A stretch of DNA of 39,689 nucleotides from Nitrospira sp. (GTDB taxonomy: Bacteria; Nitrospirota; Nitrospiria; Nitrospirales; Nitrospiraceae), in assembly GCA_020697375.1 (NCBI GenBank), contig JAJFBJ010000046.1, positions 1 to 39,689 of the forward strand, given 5' to 3'. Made by a program: the position numbers and the translations under genes. This document shows positions 8,228-17,645 of this stretch, in pieces. The notes under the pieces were generated by a model that was not told where the DNA came from, did not search any database, and worked only from the letters and a program-made list of their open reading frames with translations. Within the stretch, counting starts at the first letter, position 1. Every line of letters begins with the position of its first letter.

Positions 8228-9706
8228 ATGCTAACCGAACCTAATACACAGATCAACCGATCCTCCGGGACAAGTTGGTCTATGGTTTTCAATGCCAGTT
8301 CCCTCATTTTCGCAGGTGACCTCCTTATGCTTCCTGCGGGACTCATTATCGTAGGGCTGCTGACGAGAGGACTAGGCCCCGACGGGTACGGCTCTTTTGC
8401 TATTTCAGCCTCATTGGTCGTGGGAATCGAATGGGCATTGGCCTCCGTACTCTCTCGCTCTACGATTCATGGTGTGAGTCAAACAGAGGACTGGCGCCCC
8501 GTGGGTCGCACGCTCCTCAACTGGCATCTGAGTCTTGGTATAGGTGCTCTCTTACTGTTGTGGATTGTGGCCGGGCCTCTTGCCTCATTGCTCCATGAAC
8601 CGTCATTTGCTTTGCACTTCGTGTTGTTTGCCTGCGACATTCCGCTCTTCATGTTAGGTCAAGCCTATCGCAATATTCTTATGGGACGAGGTAGGTTTGC
8701 ATTACGCACGTTAACGGGGCTGAGTCGATGGTTGTCGAGGCTTGCCTTCACCGTCATTGCGGCGCTGGCGGGGATAAGTATTGTTGCTGCGATAGCCACA
8801 TGCATCGGGGCTTCCATAGTCGAACTGATAGTAGGTCGGTGGGCTCTTGGTTCCCTAAGCATCTCGGGCATTGACAATACTGCACCTCTGAGGCGTCTGG
8901 CAGCCAGCCTCATGATTTCCACACTAAGCGTTGCGATCATTGGCAGGATGGATTTATTGCTTATAAAAATCCTCGGATGGCCCGCCGAACAAGCCGGATT
9001 TTATGCGGCTGCTCAAAACCTCGCTCTTATACCCGGCTTGTTTGGACAAGCAATCTCAGGGGTTTTACTTTCTACTCTAACAAGAATAAGCGCCGGCAAA
9101 GACGTGGAGATGTTCAGCAAGATCACCCAACAGTCAATGACTGCCAGCCTTTGTCTAGTACCCGTGGCCGGGGTCGTGGCTGGCGGTGCTGCTGACATAG
9201 CTGCGGCTTGTTTCGGCATAACGTTCGAACCGGCCGCTGATTTCTTGCCACTTCTTTTCCTAGCTGCCACGGCCCAAGTGTTCTTCGGATTACTAATGGC
9301 ACCTCTCATTGCTCGTGGCCGTGCGAATATGACAGCGGTAATCGCTGGCCCACTCGTGTTCATAGCTGCAGCGGGACATCTTTGGGCCATTCCAATCTGG
9401 GGACCTGTCGGCGCCGCTTGGACAACCGCAATCACGATGCTGGTGGGAGCCGGAGCCGCCTATGTCACTGTGCAAAAGTTGTTTCTTGCGCGGCTGTCAT
9501 TCAGTAGCCTCGTCCGAGCAGTGACCCTGGGCTGTATTGGTTGGGCGGCAATGGTTAATACCCCACCCGATCCGCTATGGCGATTAATCTGCATCACGAG
9601 TTTGTCACTTTTCCTAGCAGCCATGTTCGCCCGGCAGGAATCGCTCATAAGCATGAATATTTTTAGCGCCTGGCGTCATGCGTGGCTCGGAGAACATCAG
9701 GCATGA
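8228..9706 (+). CDS. Wzx-like oligosaccharide flippase
   Basis: Polytopic protein (492 aa) of the polysaccharide-synthase/MATE-like MOP superfamily, which flips undecaprenyl-linked oligosaccharides across the inner membrane. It has about 12-14 hydrophobic segments. The N-terminus is typical of Wzx proteins: LPAGLIIVGLLTRGLGPDGY followed by GSFAISAS. LGWPAEQAGFYAAAQNLA in the middle is also characteristic (family pattern with G-x-Y-x-x-A). Start ATG 8228 is close to the divergent antisense gene; a later ATG at 8285 would cut 19 residues. The stop overlaps the next glycosyltransferase by four bases (ATGA), indicating translational coupling. No obvious Wzy polymerase is found beside it. Confidence 0.87.
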   Translation: MLTEPNTQINRSSGTSWSMVFNASSLIFAGDLLMLPAGLIIVGLLTRGLGPDGYGSFAISASLVVGIEWALASVLSRSTIHGVSQTEDWRPVGRTLLNWHLSLGIGALLLLWIVAGPLASLLHEPSFALHFVLFACDIPLFMLGQAYRNILMGRGRFALRTLTGLSRWLSRLAFTVIAALAGISIVAAIATCIGASIVELIVGRWALGSLSISGIDNTAPLRRLAASLMISTLSVAIIGRMDLLLIKILGWPAEQAGFYAAAQNLALIPGLFGQAISGVLLSTLTRISAGKDVEMFSKITQQSMTASLCLVPVAGVVAGGAADIAAACFGITFEPAADFLPLLFLAATAQVFFGLLMAPLIARGRANMTAVIAGPLVFIAAAGHLWAIPIWGPVGAAWTTAITMLVGAGAAYVTVQKLFLARLSFSSLVRAVTLGCIGWAAMVNTPPDPLWRLICITSLSLFLAAMFARQESLISMNIFSAWRHAWLGEHQA

Positions 9707-10626
9707 GCAAGATGCCTCCTTCGTTTTCCATCATCATTCCTACTTATAGGCGCCCTGAGGCGCTATTACGTTGCATGAATGCCCTTTGCAGGTTGGAATA
9801 CCCTCGACCAAGCTTCGAGGTAATTGTAGTAGACGACGGAGGAGACATCCCTCTAAAGCCTTTGCTAATCCGATTTTCAAATCAGCTTCGTATGAACATA
9901 TTGTGGCAGACGAACACAGGACCTGCGGCTGCTCGCAATTTCGGAGCCAGGCATGCATCGGGTGACTATTTGGCTTTCACTGATGATGATTGTCAGCCAG
10001 AACCGCAGTGGCTGCAGGCGTTGGGCTCAGCGCTGGAATCAAAAACAGACATGCTCGTCGGTGGAAAAACAGTAAATGCGCTGACTTCAAATCCATATGC
10101 GCAGGCAAGCCAAACCATAATTGACGTCGTTTATGCGCATTACAATTCTAGTTCACGGAATGTTCAGTTCTTCGCATCTAATAATATGGCGGTTTCTGCG
10201 AAAACGTTCGACTCAGTTGGTGGCTTTGGCCCTAAATTTCGAACGTCTGAAGATCGGGATCTTTGCGATCGCTTAAAAGCTAAGGGTTGCACTCTTCAAT
10301 ACGTTCCGCAAGCCGTCATTTTCCACGCTCATACGTTGTCTTTACGATCTTATTGGAAACAGCACTCCGGTTATGGCCGTGGCGCATGGCTTTATCATTC
10401 TGCCCGCGCTCGACGCGGCACTGGACAGTTCAAACCAGATTGGAGCTTTTATTGGTCATTACTCTCCGCGCCGTTTCAAAGAGGACCACGAGGGAATGCG
10501 GTGAGGAATTTTTTGCTAATTCTAATTGCACAACTAGCCAATGCGGCGGGATGTACGGCGCAAGGGATCAGAAGCATAAGCAAAGGGGAAGACGGCTCGA
10601 AATCCATGGATTCAAAGCACCAATGA
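9703..10626 (+). CDS. Family 2 glycosyltransferase
   Basis: Cytoplasmic or membrane-associated GT-A transferase of 307 aa. PSFSIIIPTYRRPEALLRCM opens the fold, followed by FEVIVVDDGGD and GPAAARNFGARHASGDYLAF. FTDDDCQPEPQWLQAL carries the metal-binding DDD. The acceptor region reads GGFGPKFRTSEDRDLCDRL with the conserved ED. The ATG at 9703 forms an ATGA overlap with the flippase stop, so I reject the longer GTG start at 9682. The C-terminus contains one hydrophobic segment of an amphipathic type. Probably adds one residue of the repeat unit moved by the flippase. Specificity unknown. Confidence 0.88.
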   Translation: MSKMPPSFSIIIPTYRRPEALLRCMNALCRLEYPRPSFEVIVVDDGGDIPLKPLLIRFSNQLRMNILWQTNTGPAAARNFGARHASGDYLAFTDDDCQPEPQWLQALGSALESKTDMLVGGKTVNALTSNPYAQASQTIIDVVYAHYNSSSRNVQFFASNNMAVSAKTFDSVGGFGPKFRTSEDRDLCDRLKAKGCTLQYVPQAVIFHAHTLSLRSYWKQHSGYGRGAWLYHSARARRGTGQFKPDWSFYWSLLSAPFQRGPRGNAVRNFLLILIAQLANAAGCTAQGIRSISKGEDGSKSMDSKHQ

Positions 10627-10675
10627 TCCATATCCGCTTTGCCCCGCTCAATTGCTGGCCGCCAGTTATTCCATA

Positions 10676-12745
10676 ATGTTGTTACTAATGTGCGCATTTT
10701 TTTTTGCATCGCCATTCTGGAGTTGGGCCGCGCCTTTGCCAGAATCAGTGGTAAGCGTTGAGGTCCGCTATGAGGTGCCAGCAGCAGGAGAAGTTGATTT
10801 TTTTTGGGGGATTAATGGGTGGCACCCGGTGGATGAGCAGATCCGTCCTCAAGGGACAAAAATTATCAATGCCATCATGTCCTCGCCCATGACTCGCATG
10901 GACGGTGTGTTTACCGCTACGATCCACACTGAAAGTGGAAACTTAGTGGACTATGGCTTTTTGATAAAAAAGACAGCAAGCGGGGCTCCCGTAGAAATGT
11001 GGGATGGAGACAATTCATACCATTTCACTGTAAAGGAGTCTGGAATAGTTCACTTACGGTCCAAGAGATTATACCCATTTGCCCACGTACTGACAGATCG
11101 AGCAGGCATCGCCTTCATGACCATTCTTGGAATTGGCTTTGCAACGATGGCTGTAGCGTATGCTTTATTTCTACTCAGACACCGAAAGGGGCTTAGGTAT
11201 GAATTTACCCGGCATTCTCCTGACCCCCGATTCGCTATCACTTTGTCTCTGTTAACAGCAATTCTGGGGCTCACCGTAATACTGAACCACGAAATGTGGC
11301 GGGATGAATTGCAAGCTTGGCGGATAGTCACGAGCAGCGACACCATTGGCGACTTGTTGAATAACTCCCGCTATGAAGGCCATCCAGCGCTTTGGTACTT
11401 ATCGCTTTACTTGGTTAGCAGATTATCCGCTAGTCCTACTGCCATGCAGCTATTGCATCTTCTCATAGGAACATCAGCCACTTTTATCCTTTGCAAATAC
11501 TCCCCCTTCAACAGATGGCAGAAGACAGCGTTATGTTTTGGATATTTTATGTTCTTCGAATATTTTATCGTGAGCCGCAATTACGCGTTGGGGGTTCTGG
11601 CTTTGTGGAGTTTCTGCGCCTTAAGAGTACAGAATCCAGGGCGGATATTCGCTAGCGCCGCTACTCTTGGAATACTGGCCAACACGAGCGCATTTGGAAC
11701 TATACTTGCTGTATCTCTAGGGGTGTGGCTTCTCATTGAGACATCCTCAAAAGGTCAAGAAACGTCCATCCTTCAGCGCGTCGGAATAGTCTCAACTCTT
11801 GCTGTAGGCGTTTTTCTTGCCGGAATACAAAGCGCGCCACCCGACGACAACTCTCCTCGGATGCTAACCTGGAACACCGCACTTTTGGGCGCTCCCCTTG
11901 AGAAAACATTTGGCTCAGTGTGGAAGTCCTATGTTCCATTGCCGGGCGATATCCCCCATTTTTGGAACACCAACCTGCTGGACGGCTTACCACCCATCAA
12001 CGTTGGAACTCAGACGCTGGAGTCTCGTGACGTCCAGGTCCTGCTTTCGTTGTCGTTGATTGCGATATCAGCTTTTGTACTAATGCGTACTCCCACAGTT
12101 ATGCTCGCCTATATTGTTACCACCTTGGCACTACTTTTCTTTTTGCACACTAAGGTGAATCACGGGGTGCGCCACACTGGACACTTGTTTCTATTGTTAA
12201 TAGCCTGCTTGTGGCTTTCGCATCAAACCAGCGTATTGAGCAGCAGTTTCTCTAATAGGAAACTTGCGTCCATTTACACCGCTATCCTTTTCACGATTCA
12301 GCCGGTAGCGGGAGCTTTATGTGCGTCGACCGACCTCGTGTATCCGTTTTCGGCTGGAAAGGCGGCGGCCGAGTATATTCGAGAACGGCAGTTGATAGGC
12401 ACTATGATGGTTGGCAGTAATTACGCTATTGTCTCTACCGTCGCTGGCTACCTTAACTATCCGATATACTATGTGGAAAATGGACAGACGGGAATATACA
12501 CTCTCTGGGGGAAAAAGCGCTCAGGGTTTCCGCCTGCGGAAGTGATAGACAAAGCAACGCGCCTGCACCATGCCGCGAATCGAGACGTTCTTCTAATTTT
12601 GAGTTACGATCCAGGAGCCTCTGCCGCCGGACTTCTTAAGCTTGCCTCTTTCGAGCACAGTGTTTTGCGCGAAGAACGTTACTGGCTATTTCTACTACCT
12701 AAAAAATCTGAAGAACAAAGAGTTCTTGAGAAAGCGTCCCCCTGA
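10676..12745 (+). CDS. GT-C-like membrane transferase with N-terminal extracytoplasmic beta domain
   Basis: Large protein of 689 aa. A signal-like hydrophobic start (MLLLMCAFFFASPF) is followed by about 110 residues of predicted beta-rich, non-membrane sequence (VVSVEVRYEVPAAGEVDFFW, GINGWHPV, then MDGVFTATIHTESGN). This looks like an immunoglobulin-fold or carbohydrate-binding module in the periplasm. Then come about ten membrane segments. The first periplasmic loop after membrane entry has HEMWRDELQAWRIVTSSD and, shortly after, SRYEGHPALWYLSLYLVSR. The acidic residues there fit GT-C transferases that use polyprenyl-phosphate sugars. TTG 10652 is an alternative start. It lies 49 bases after the preceding transferase. 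It could transfer a sugar to a finished glycan or a protein, or act as polymerase or ligase; I cannot tell. Confidence 0.72.
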   Translation: MLLLMCAFFFASPFWSWAAPLPESVVSVEVRYEVPAAGEVDFFWGINGWHPVDEQIRPQGTKIINAIMSSPMTRMDGVFTATIHTESGNLVDYGFLIKKTASGAPVEMWDGDNSYHFTVKESGIVHLRSKRLYPFAHVLTDRAGIAFMTILGIGFATMAVAYALFLLRHRKGLRYEFTRHSPDPRFAITLSLLTAILGLTVILNHEMWRDELQAWRIVTSSDTIGDLLNNSRYEGHPALWYLSLYLVSRLSASPTAMQLLHLLIGTSATFILCKYSPFNRWQKTALCFGYFMFFEYFIVSRNYALGVLALWSFCALRVQNPGRIFASAATLGILANTSAFGTILAVSLGVWLLIETSSKGQETSILQRVGIVSTLAVGVFLAGIQSAPPDDNSPRMLTWNTALLGAPLEKTFGSVWKSYVPLPGDIPHFWNTNLLDGLPPINVGTQTLESRDVQVLLSLSLIAISAFVLMRTPTVMLAYIVTTLALLFFLHTKVNHGVRHTGHLFLLLIACLWLSHQTSVLSSSFSNRKLASIYTAILFTIQPVAGALCASTDLVYPFSAGKAAAEYIRERQLIGTMMVGSNYAIVSTVAGYLNYPIYYVENGQTGIYTLWGKKRSGFPPAEVIDKATRLHHAANRDVLLILSYDPGASAAGLLKLASFEHSVLREERYWLFLLPKKSEEQRVLEKASP

Positions 12746-12931
12746 GCGACCGGTAAACCGCTTCGGACTTCCGGGAGGTATTATCCTAACCGCTGACGAG
12801 TTGGCTTTTAACATAATAAGTATCTTCGCGTATCCATCTTGGTCTCCCGATTCACAGGTCATGCGTCTACCTATTCAGCAGTATGCCAAGGCGGATTCTG
12901 CGGTGAACGGTGAGCATCGCGCGATGAAAAA

Positions 12932-15900
12932 TCAAACCTGACAATCCATTATTTCACCCGATACAACTGATCCGAGACCGCCCCCGGGGGTGAGACTAGG
13001 AACCAATGATTCAATGTTGCGGGGAAGCTGTTGCATCCAGGAATTGCTGCCCCCTTCAGAGGGTTTGGGGATTGTCCGCCAGAAGTGTTGCCGAGCGATT
13101 TGCCAGCTGATCATCTCTAATCTGGCTTTGCTGCACTCACGCAGGTCTATTTCACCACATAAAAGATCTATCGAACCTCTTCGCTGAAAAGATTCCAGCG
13201 CCCTATGGGTAGCACCCAAGGCAGTAACCTTTAGAAGACGGCAGTGTACGATATCAAATTTCCGGAACAATCCTTCCAGAGTGATCGTATCAACCAGCCC
13301 ACTACGGAGCACGCGCTGCGACGATATCATGCCAGCGTCCATGGTCGCCCACGAACTCTCGCGGGCACTCGTATACAACATTCGAGGATACTCATCTCCT
13401 GATAAGGCCATCTGGAGTGCGATGACATTTTTGATCCCATTTCTCTCAATGTTTTGCATTAAAGACGCATAATTCAGTGGGTCGGGTTCCAGCGCGTATA
13501 TTTTAAGAAAAGGGTATTTCTTGGCTAACATGATTGACAGCACCCCCACGTGCGCCCCGACATCTATAACAGTATCTCCTTCTCGAAAGGAGGCCACCCT
13601 CGTCAAGTAATAGTCATTCTCTGCTCTCCAGATTGCGTCCGCCAAACCGGCTCTGTAAGAGGGATAAGAGAAAAAGAGTGTTTCTTGGCCAAGCTTGCAC
13701 ACCTCAGTTAATGGGTCATTCTCAGCAGACGTGCACTCTCGGATATTTATCAGGTGATCCACCTTTGCTTCCAGCACATGTAACTTTGTTTCGAGGTGCC
13801 CGATGCTCATTGCTCGGCTAATCAAGGATCGACAGTAGACAATGGTGCGATGCTGAAGAGTACTAAGGCAACGCTTTATGCTGCGCTTGACGACGCCGCG
13901 CCCAGGATGGTTGACGTAAACCTCTAAGAGTGGATGCAGGGGCCAGCGGTGCCGAGAGACGCTTTGATATGTGCTGAGGCTGTTTCGTCGCATACAAAAG
14001 AGCATGAGACGTTCATGAGGATTCGTATAATGGATCGCTTGTTTATAGCCTATCTCAGGAATCTTTTTGAATGCTTCTGCAACTCCTGTCATAAATTCCC
14101 GCCGATCAGAGGATTGGACGCGGTCTTTCAGCATCCAGTCGAACTGCCGAAGCTGCACCTTGATCAGCATCGCCCACACCTGCTCTGACACGTTCCACGC
14201 CGTGAGGTTGTCGTGGATCTTCCGAAAGACCTCGAACACTTCAAAGATCTTGCGATTAGTCCTTCCCGAGATTTGCCCAGGACGATTCTGCCGATAAAAT
14301 AAGAAGGGTTGGTCTATGAGCGAGATTTTGTTGGCCTTCAAGAGCACCCAAAAATGGAAGCATATGTCCTCATAGGAATTCATTCCCTCTTCGAAACGCA
14401 TGCCGTGCGTTTGAATGAAGGAGCGTTTATAGATTTTTGTCCAGGCAACAGGCTCTAACAGAAGCGCGCGAGGTTCATTGCAGACTTCAAAAGGTCTCTT
14501 CCTGAGCCTGGGATCTAATGATTGTCGGATATGCTTATCGAAATGCTCCCCGAAGGTTTTGGAGGTTTCGTATAAAACTGTTGCATCCGCCACCAATACG
14601 TCGAGGTCGTCGGCCGCTGCTCTGTTGTAGAGAACTTCGCACATTCTGACGTCTGCCCAATCGTCACCGTCAGTGAAGGCTATATACTGACCAGTGGCAT
14701 GGTTCAGACCGATGTTCCGAACGCTTGCAAGGCCCCTGTTGGTTTCGCAATCAAACACTCGCACGCAGGCATGCTTCGCAGCATATTCATGCGCGATCTT
14801 TCCGCTATTGTCGGTTGAGGCGTCGTTAATTACTAACACTTCAATGTTCTTGAGTGTTTGGTGAACCAATGAGTCCAAGCAATGACTGAGATACGTTTCC
14901 ACATTGTAGGCAGCCACGACAATGGAGACCAAAGGCAGATTCTCTTGTTCCAAAACGTCTCCTATTGAATCTATGGAGGCCCGCGGTCTAGAAGAGGCTC
15001 CATTTAAGATAAACGGGTTGGCTGCGCGATCTGCCGCTTCGTCGAGCCTGATCTCACCGGCCCTGCCTGACGGCCCAGCGGAAGTAATGGCGGATGCGAA
15101 GATATCTACCAGACGATCTCCCATTTTCTCCCTCCTATACCATTCCTGTGCAAGCTCCAGGCTTCCAATGCGCAACTGATGTTGGAATTCTTTCGAGCCA
15201 CTGACAAGCTCTATCGCCTCTGCAAGAGAGTCGGGATCTTTAGGTGGGCAGAGATAAGTATTTCGACCATGCTTCAGCGACTCATCTCGTCCATTCGATA
15301 ATTCCGTGGCAATCACAGGCAAACCATGAGTGGTTGCGGCGGCCAGGGAACTGTTATTGAGGGTCACGCCATAGTCAAACGGAAGCACGCATGCATCGCT
15401 CCCTCGCATAAAAAATGAGCCCTCGTCACTGTCCCAACTGAAGGTTCCGGTCCAGGTGACCTTTTTCGAGATGCCAAAGGTCTCTGGAAGTTTCCGCACC
15501 ATGTCATAGTACCGACGGCATTCAGCCGCTTTGGTTGGTATCTCAAGGCAGCCTCCGACTAAAACAAGCCGCATGTTCGGGTTCCGGGTACACACCATAC
15601 GAAATGCTTCTAATAGGGTCTCCACCCCTTTGCCGGGGTAAATATAGCCCCAATAAACTAGGACAAAATCATCCACCGTTGCGCCTATAGCCGTGCGCGC
15701 CCTCTGCCGGTCCATCTCGGGCCGATCTGGACAGAGCCGAATGAGCGGAGGAGGAGGGAGAAGCGCTATCTTTTCGCCTATGCCTGGTGTGTGACGGTTT
15801 AGGCGGTCTCGGTGAGGACCGCTCAGGGCGATGATTCGGGCGCTGTCTCGAAGGAGCGTTCCGAACAGCCAATGAATGTCCTTCGCGCCCGCCCACAGAC

Positions 15901-16306
15901 TCATCAACTTTCGCGGAATGCGCGAAGGAACGGATCTCGTGAGGGGATCGTCATCGATCGCCTCAAATTGAGTAACTACAGGGACGCCTGGGAGCACAGA
16001 TCTGCAGATAGAGGGGAGAAAGGTGATCATCGGATGGTGACGGTAAATCCAGCCGATGTAGATCAGAAGCACGACATCAGGCCGGCACTTCTTCAAATGC
16101 CTGACAAGTCTCGGAAGATTAGACCAGTTCCATTCATCAATGTTTGAATGAATCACAATACCCGGCAGAGTCGCGGCGATACTTCCTTTCTTACACACTA
16201 CCTGGACGGTGTGGCCGGAACACGCCAGGCATTCACTAATGTGAAGCGCATGGTTGGCCTCAGGCGCAGGATCTGGCGGATAGGCTGAGATGATAAGTAC
16301 ATTCAT
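12932..16306 (-). CDS. Trimodular protein: GT4 glycosyltransferase, GT2 glycosyltransferase, FkbM-like methyltransferase
   Basis: One frame of 1124 residues. Module 1 (about 1-405) is a GT4/GT-B transferase: MNVLIISAYPPDPAPEANHA at the N-terminus, YWGYIYPGKGVETLLEAF at 218-235, and PFDYGVTLNNSSLAAATTHG for the donor-binding site. Module 2 (about 456-770) is a GT2 transferase with SIVVAAYNVETYLSHCLDSL and YIAFTDGDDW (541-550). Module 3 (about 870-1070) is FkbM-type methyltransferase: TVIDVGAHVGVLSIMLAKK at 912-930 and YALEPDPLNYASLMQNIERN, so AdoMet binding looks kept. The later family motif, normally K-I-D-V-E-G, reads KVTALGATHRALES, with the Asp and Glu lost. Start ATG 16306 has AAAGGAG at good spacing. 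It is downstream of the ABC exporter genes and faces the left-hand block convergently. It probably builds and caps a glycan; methyl transfer is doubtful. Confidence 0.85.
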   Translation of the reverse strand: MNVLIISAYPPDPAPEANHALHISECLACSGHTVQVVCKKGSIAATLPGIVIHSNIDEWNWSNLPRLVRHLKKCRPDVVLLIYIGWIYRHHPMITFLPSICRSVLPGVPVVTQFEAIDDDPLTRSVPSRIPRKLMSLWAGAKDIHWLFGTLLRDSARIIALSGPHRDRLNRHTPGIGEKIALLPPPPLIRLCPDRPEMDRQRARTAIGATVDDFVLVYWGYIYPGKGVETLLEAFRMVCTRNPNMRLVLVGGCLEIPTKAAECRRYYDMVRKLPETFGISKKVTWTGTFSWDSDEGSFFMRGSDACVLPFDYGVTLNNSSLAAATTHGLPVIATELSNGRDESLKHGRNTYLCPPKDPDSLAEAIELVSGSKEFQHQLRIGSLELAQEWYRREKMGDRLVDIFASAITSAGPSGRAGEIRLDEAADRAANPFILNGASSRPRASIDSIGDVLEQENLPLVSIVVAAYNVETYLSHCLDSLVHQTLKNIEVLVINDASTDNSGKIAHEYAAKHACVRVFDCETNRGLASVRNIGLNHATGQYIAFTDGDDWADVRMCEVLYNRAAADDLDVLVADATVLYETSKTFGEHFDKHIRQSLDPRLRKRPFEVCNEPRALLLEPVAWTKIYKRSFIQTHGMRFEEGMNSYEDICFHFWVLLKANKISLIDQPFLFYRQNRPGQISGRTNRKIFEVFEVFRKIHDNLTAWNVSEQVWAMLIKVQLRQFDWMLKDRVQSSDRREFMTGVAEAFKKIPEIGYKQAIHYTNPHERLMLFCMRRNSLSTYQSVSRHRWPLHPLLEVYVNHPGRGVVKRSIKRCLSTLQHRTIVYCRSLISRAMSIGHLETKLHVLEAKVDHLINIRECTSAENDPLTEVCKLGQETLFFSYPSYRAGLADAIWRAENDYYLTRVASFREGDTVIDVGAHVGVLSIMLAKKYPFLKIYALEPDPLNYASLMQNIERNGIKNVIALQMALSGDEYPRMLYTSARESSWATMDAGMISSQRVLRSGLVDTITLEGLFRKFDIVHCRLLKVTALGATHRALESFQRRGSIDLLCGEIDLRECSKARLEMISWQIARQHFWRTIPKPSEGGSNSWMQQLPRNIESLVPSLTPGGGLGSVVSGEIMDCQV

Positions 16307-16323
16307 ATACTATTCTCCTTTGA

Positions 16324-16347
16324 CGCCCTGAGCGCCCCGTCAGGACG
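16324..16347 (-). promoter_or_regulatory. Hairpin between the exporter ATPase and the trimodular gene
   Basis: On the minus-strand transcript, CGTCCTGA pairs with TCAGGGCG (8 bp, one G-U) around an 8-base GC loop. It lies just upstream of the AAAGGAG ribosome site of the 1124-residue gene. There is no U-run, so it is not a standard intrinsic terminator. It could tune expression of the distal gene or be chance. Confidence 0.3.
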
Positions 16348-16383
16348 CCGAGTCGGGGCAGAAATCTATAACGGTCGATGTTG

Positions 16384-17628
16384 TCAAGTTATGCGAACAT
16401 CCAGGAGCAGCATGCCTTGCGAATAAACCCCCGGCCTCGATGTATTAGTGCCCGTTATGTTTAACGGGTACATCTGCCAGTGGCGATCGTACAGATAGCT
16501 CCAATCAGGCGGATAAAGGCCGAGATTGATGAAGTACCGTCCTGGAACCAGAGGAAGGGAAGTGAGATCAATGCGCATCCTGTGGCCGCTCTTAATTATG
16601 CCAAACACCGCTTGCAGAGAAGGAATGGCGGCCTCCCAACACTTAACGTGTGAATCGCTAAATATTCCAACGGTGCAGGCCAGATCTGCAATATGGTCAG
16701 GTTTTTGGAGTTCAAACTCAATAGTAAGACCGCTTCCGGTCTCCAGAGAGTCCGTTAATGCTCCCCTACCATCGTAGACACGGACATCGAAGAGGCTGCA
16801 TTCGTGGGTGCCTTCTCGGTTGCCTTGCACCATCGGCAAGAGTGAAGGTGTGCGGGCGGCATGGGTCTGCTGAGTCCGCTTTTCAGTTCGCTGCCGCATG
16901 AGGTCGTAATAACAGCTCAGAGCGCTTTTAGCATCACTCTGGGTGACCACTCGTCCTTCGTCTAATACCAGCACCTCATCACAAAGTGTTTTGATCTGCT
17001 CTGCATCATGGGAGGTCACGATCAATGTTTTCCCTTCGCCGCGAAAACGGGATATCCGATCTATGCATTTTTTTTGAAAACGTTCGTCTCCGACGGCAAG
17101 AACTTCGTCTATCACCATGACCGACGGGTTAAACTCCATCGCGGCAGCGAAGGCGAGTCGCAAGTACATGCCACTTGAATAGGTCCGCACGGGCTGGTCG
17201 ATGAACTCTTCCATTTCTGAAAAACTCACGATGTTCTCCTCGCATTCACGAAGATTGTCGCCCAAGCCGTTTAGAATGGTCACCGTTTTTATATTTTGTC
17301 TGCCGGTCAGATCTGGATGAAATCCCCCGCCCAATTCCAGTATGCCGCTCACATGTCCGTCGTTGACGATACTTCCAAATGTTGGCCTTCCCAATCCGCA
17401 CAATAGCCTTAACAATGTGCTTTTCCCGGCGCCGTTGTGGCCGATGATTCCGAAGACCTGACTATGTTGCACGGCGAAACTGACGTCTCGCAAAGCCCAG
17501 ATGGTTCTCCCTCTATCCCACCCCCGGGCAAAAATCTGCTGCACCGTTTCACGAAGTGTGGAGGGACGGTTTCGCTGGATGCGAAAACGCTTCGAGACTT
17601 GCCTGACACTGACGGCGTAGGGCAGCAT
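16384..17628 (-). CDS. ABC exporter ATPase with C-terminal Wzt-type carbohydrate-binding domain
   Basis: Powers export of a finished polysaccharide together with the permease encoded just upstream. From ATG 17628 the protein has 414 aa. Walker A GHNGAGKST is at 63-71, the signature SSGMYLRLAFAAAM starts at 151, and Walker B VMVIDE is at 170-175, followed by VLAVGDERFQ, typical of TagH/Wzt-type ATPases. Residues about 265-414 form a beta-rich Wzt_C-like domain (LTIEFELQKPDHIADLACT, VPGRYFINLGLYPPDW), which in Wzt proteins recognises the terminally modified glycan. I reject the longer frame to 17748 because it overlaps the permease by about 100 bases; ATG 17628 sits 17 bases after the permease stop. 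Presence of this domain suggests the exported chain carries a capping group. Confidence 0.9.
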   Translation of the reverse strand: MLPYAVSVRQVSKRFRIQRNRPSTLRETVQQIFARGWDRGRTIWALRDVSFAVQHSQVFGIIGHNGAGKSTLLRLLCGLGRPTFGSIVNDGHVSGILELGGGFHPDLTGRQNIKTVTILNGLGDNLRECEENIVSFSEMEEFIDQPVRTYSSGMYLRLAFAAAMEFNPSVMVIDEVLAVGDERFQKKCIDRISRFRGEGKTLIVTSHDAEQIKTLCDEVLVLDEGRVVTQSDAKSALSCYYDLMRQRTEKRTQQTHAARTPSLLPMVQGNREGTHECSLFDVRVYDGRGALTDSLETGSGLTIEFELQKPDHIADLACTVGIFSDSHVKCWEAAIPSLQAVFGIIKSGHRMRIDLTSLPLVPGRYFINLGLYPPDWSYLYDRHWQMYPLNITGTNTSRPGVYSQGMLLLDVRIT

Positions 17629-17645
17629 GGTTTTGGGTACTTTTG

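Noticed and set aside
8665..9435. Long minus-strand frames opposite the flippase
   Set aside because: They mirror the flippase codons, have no ribosome site and no family motif.
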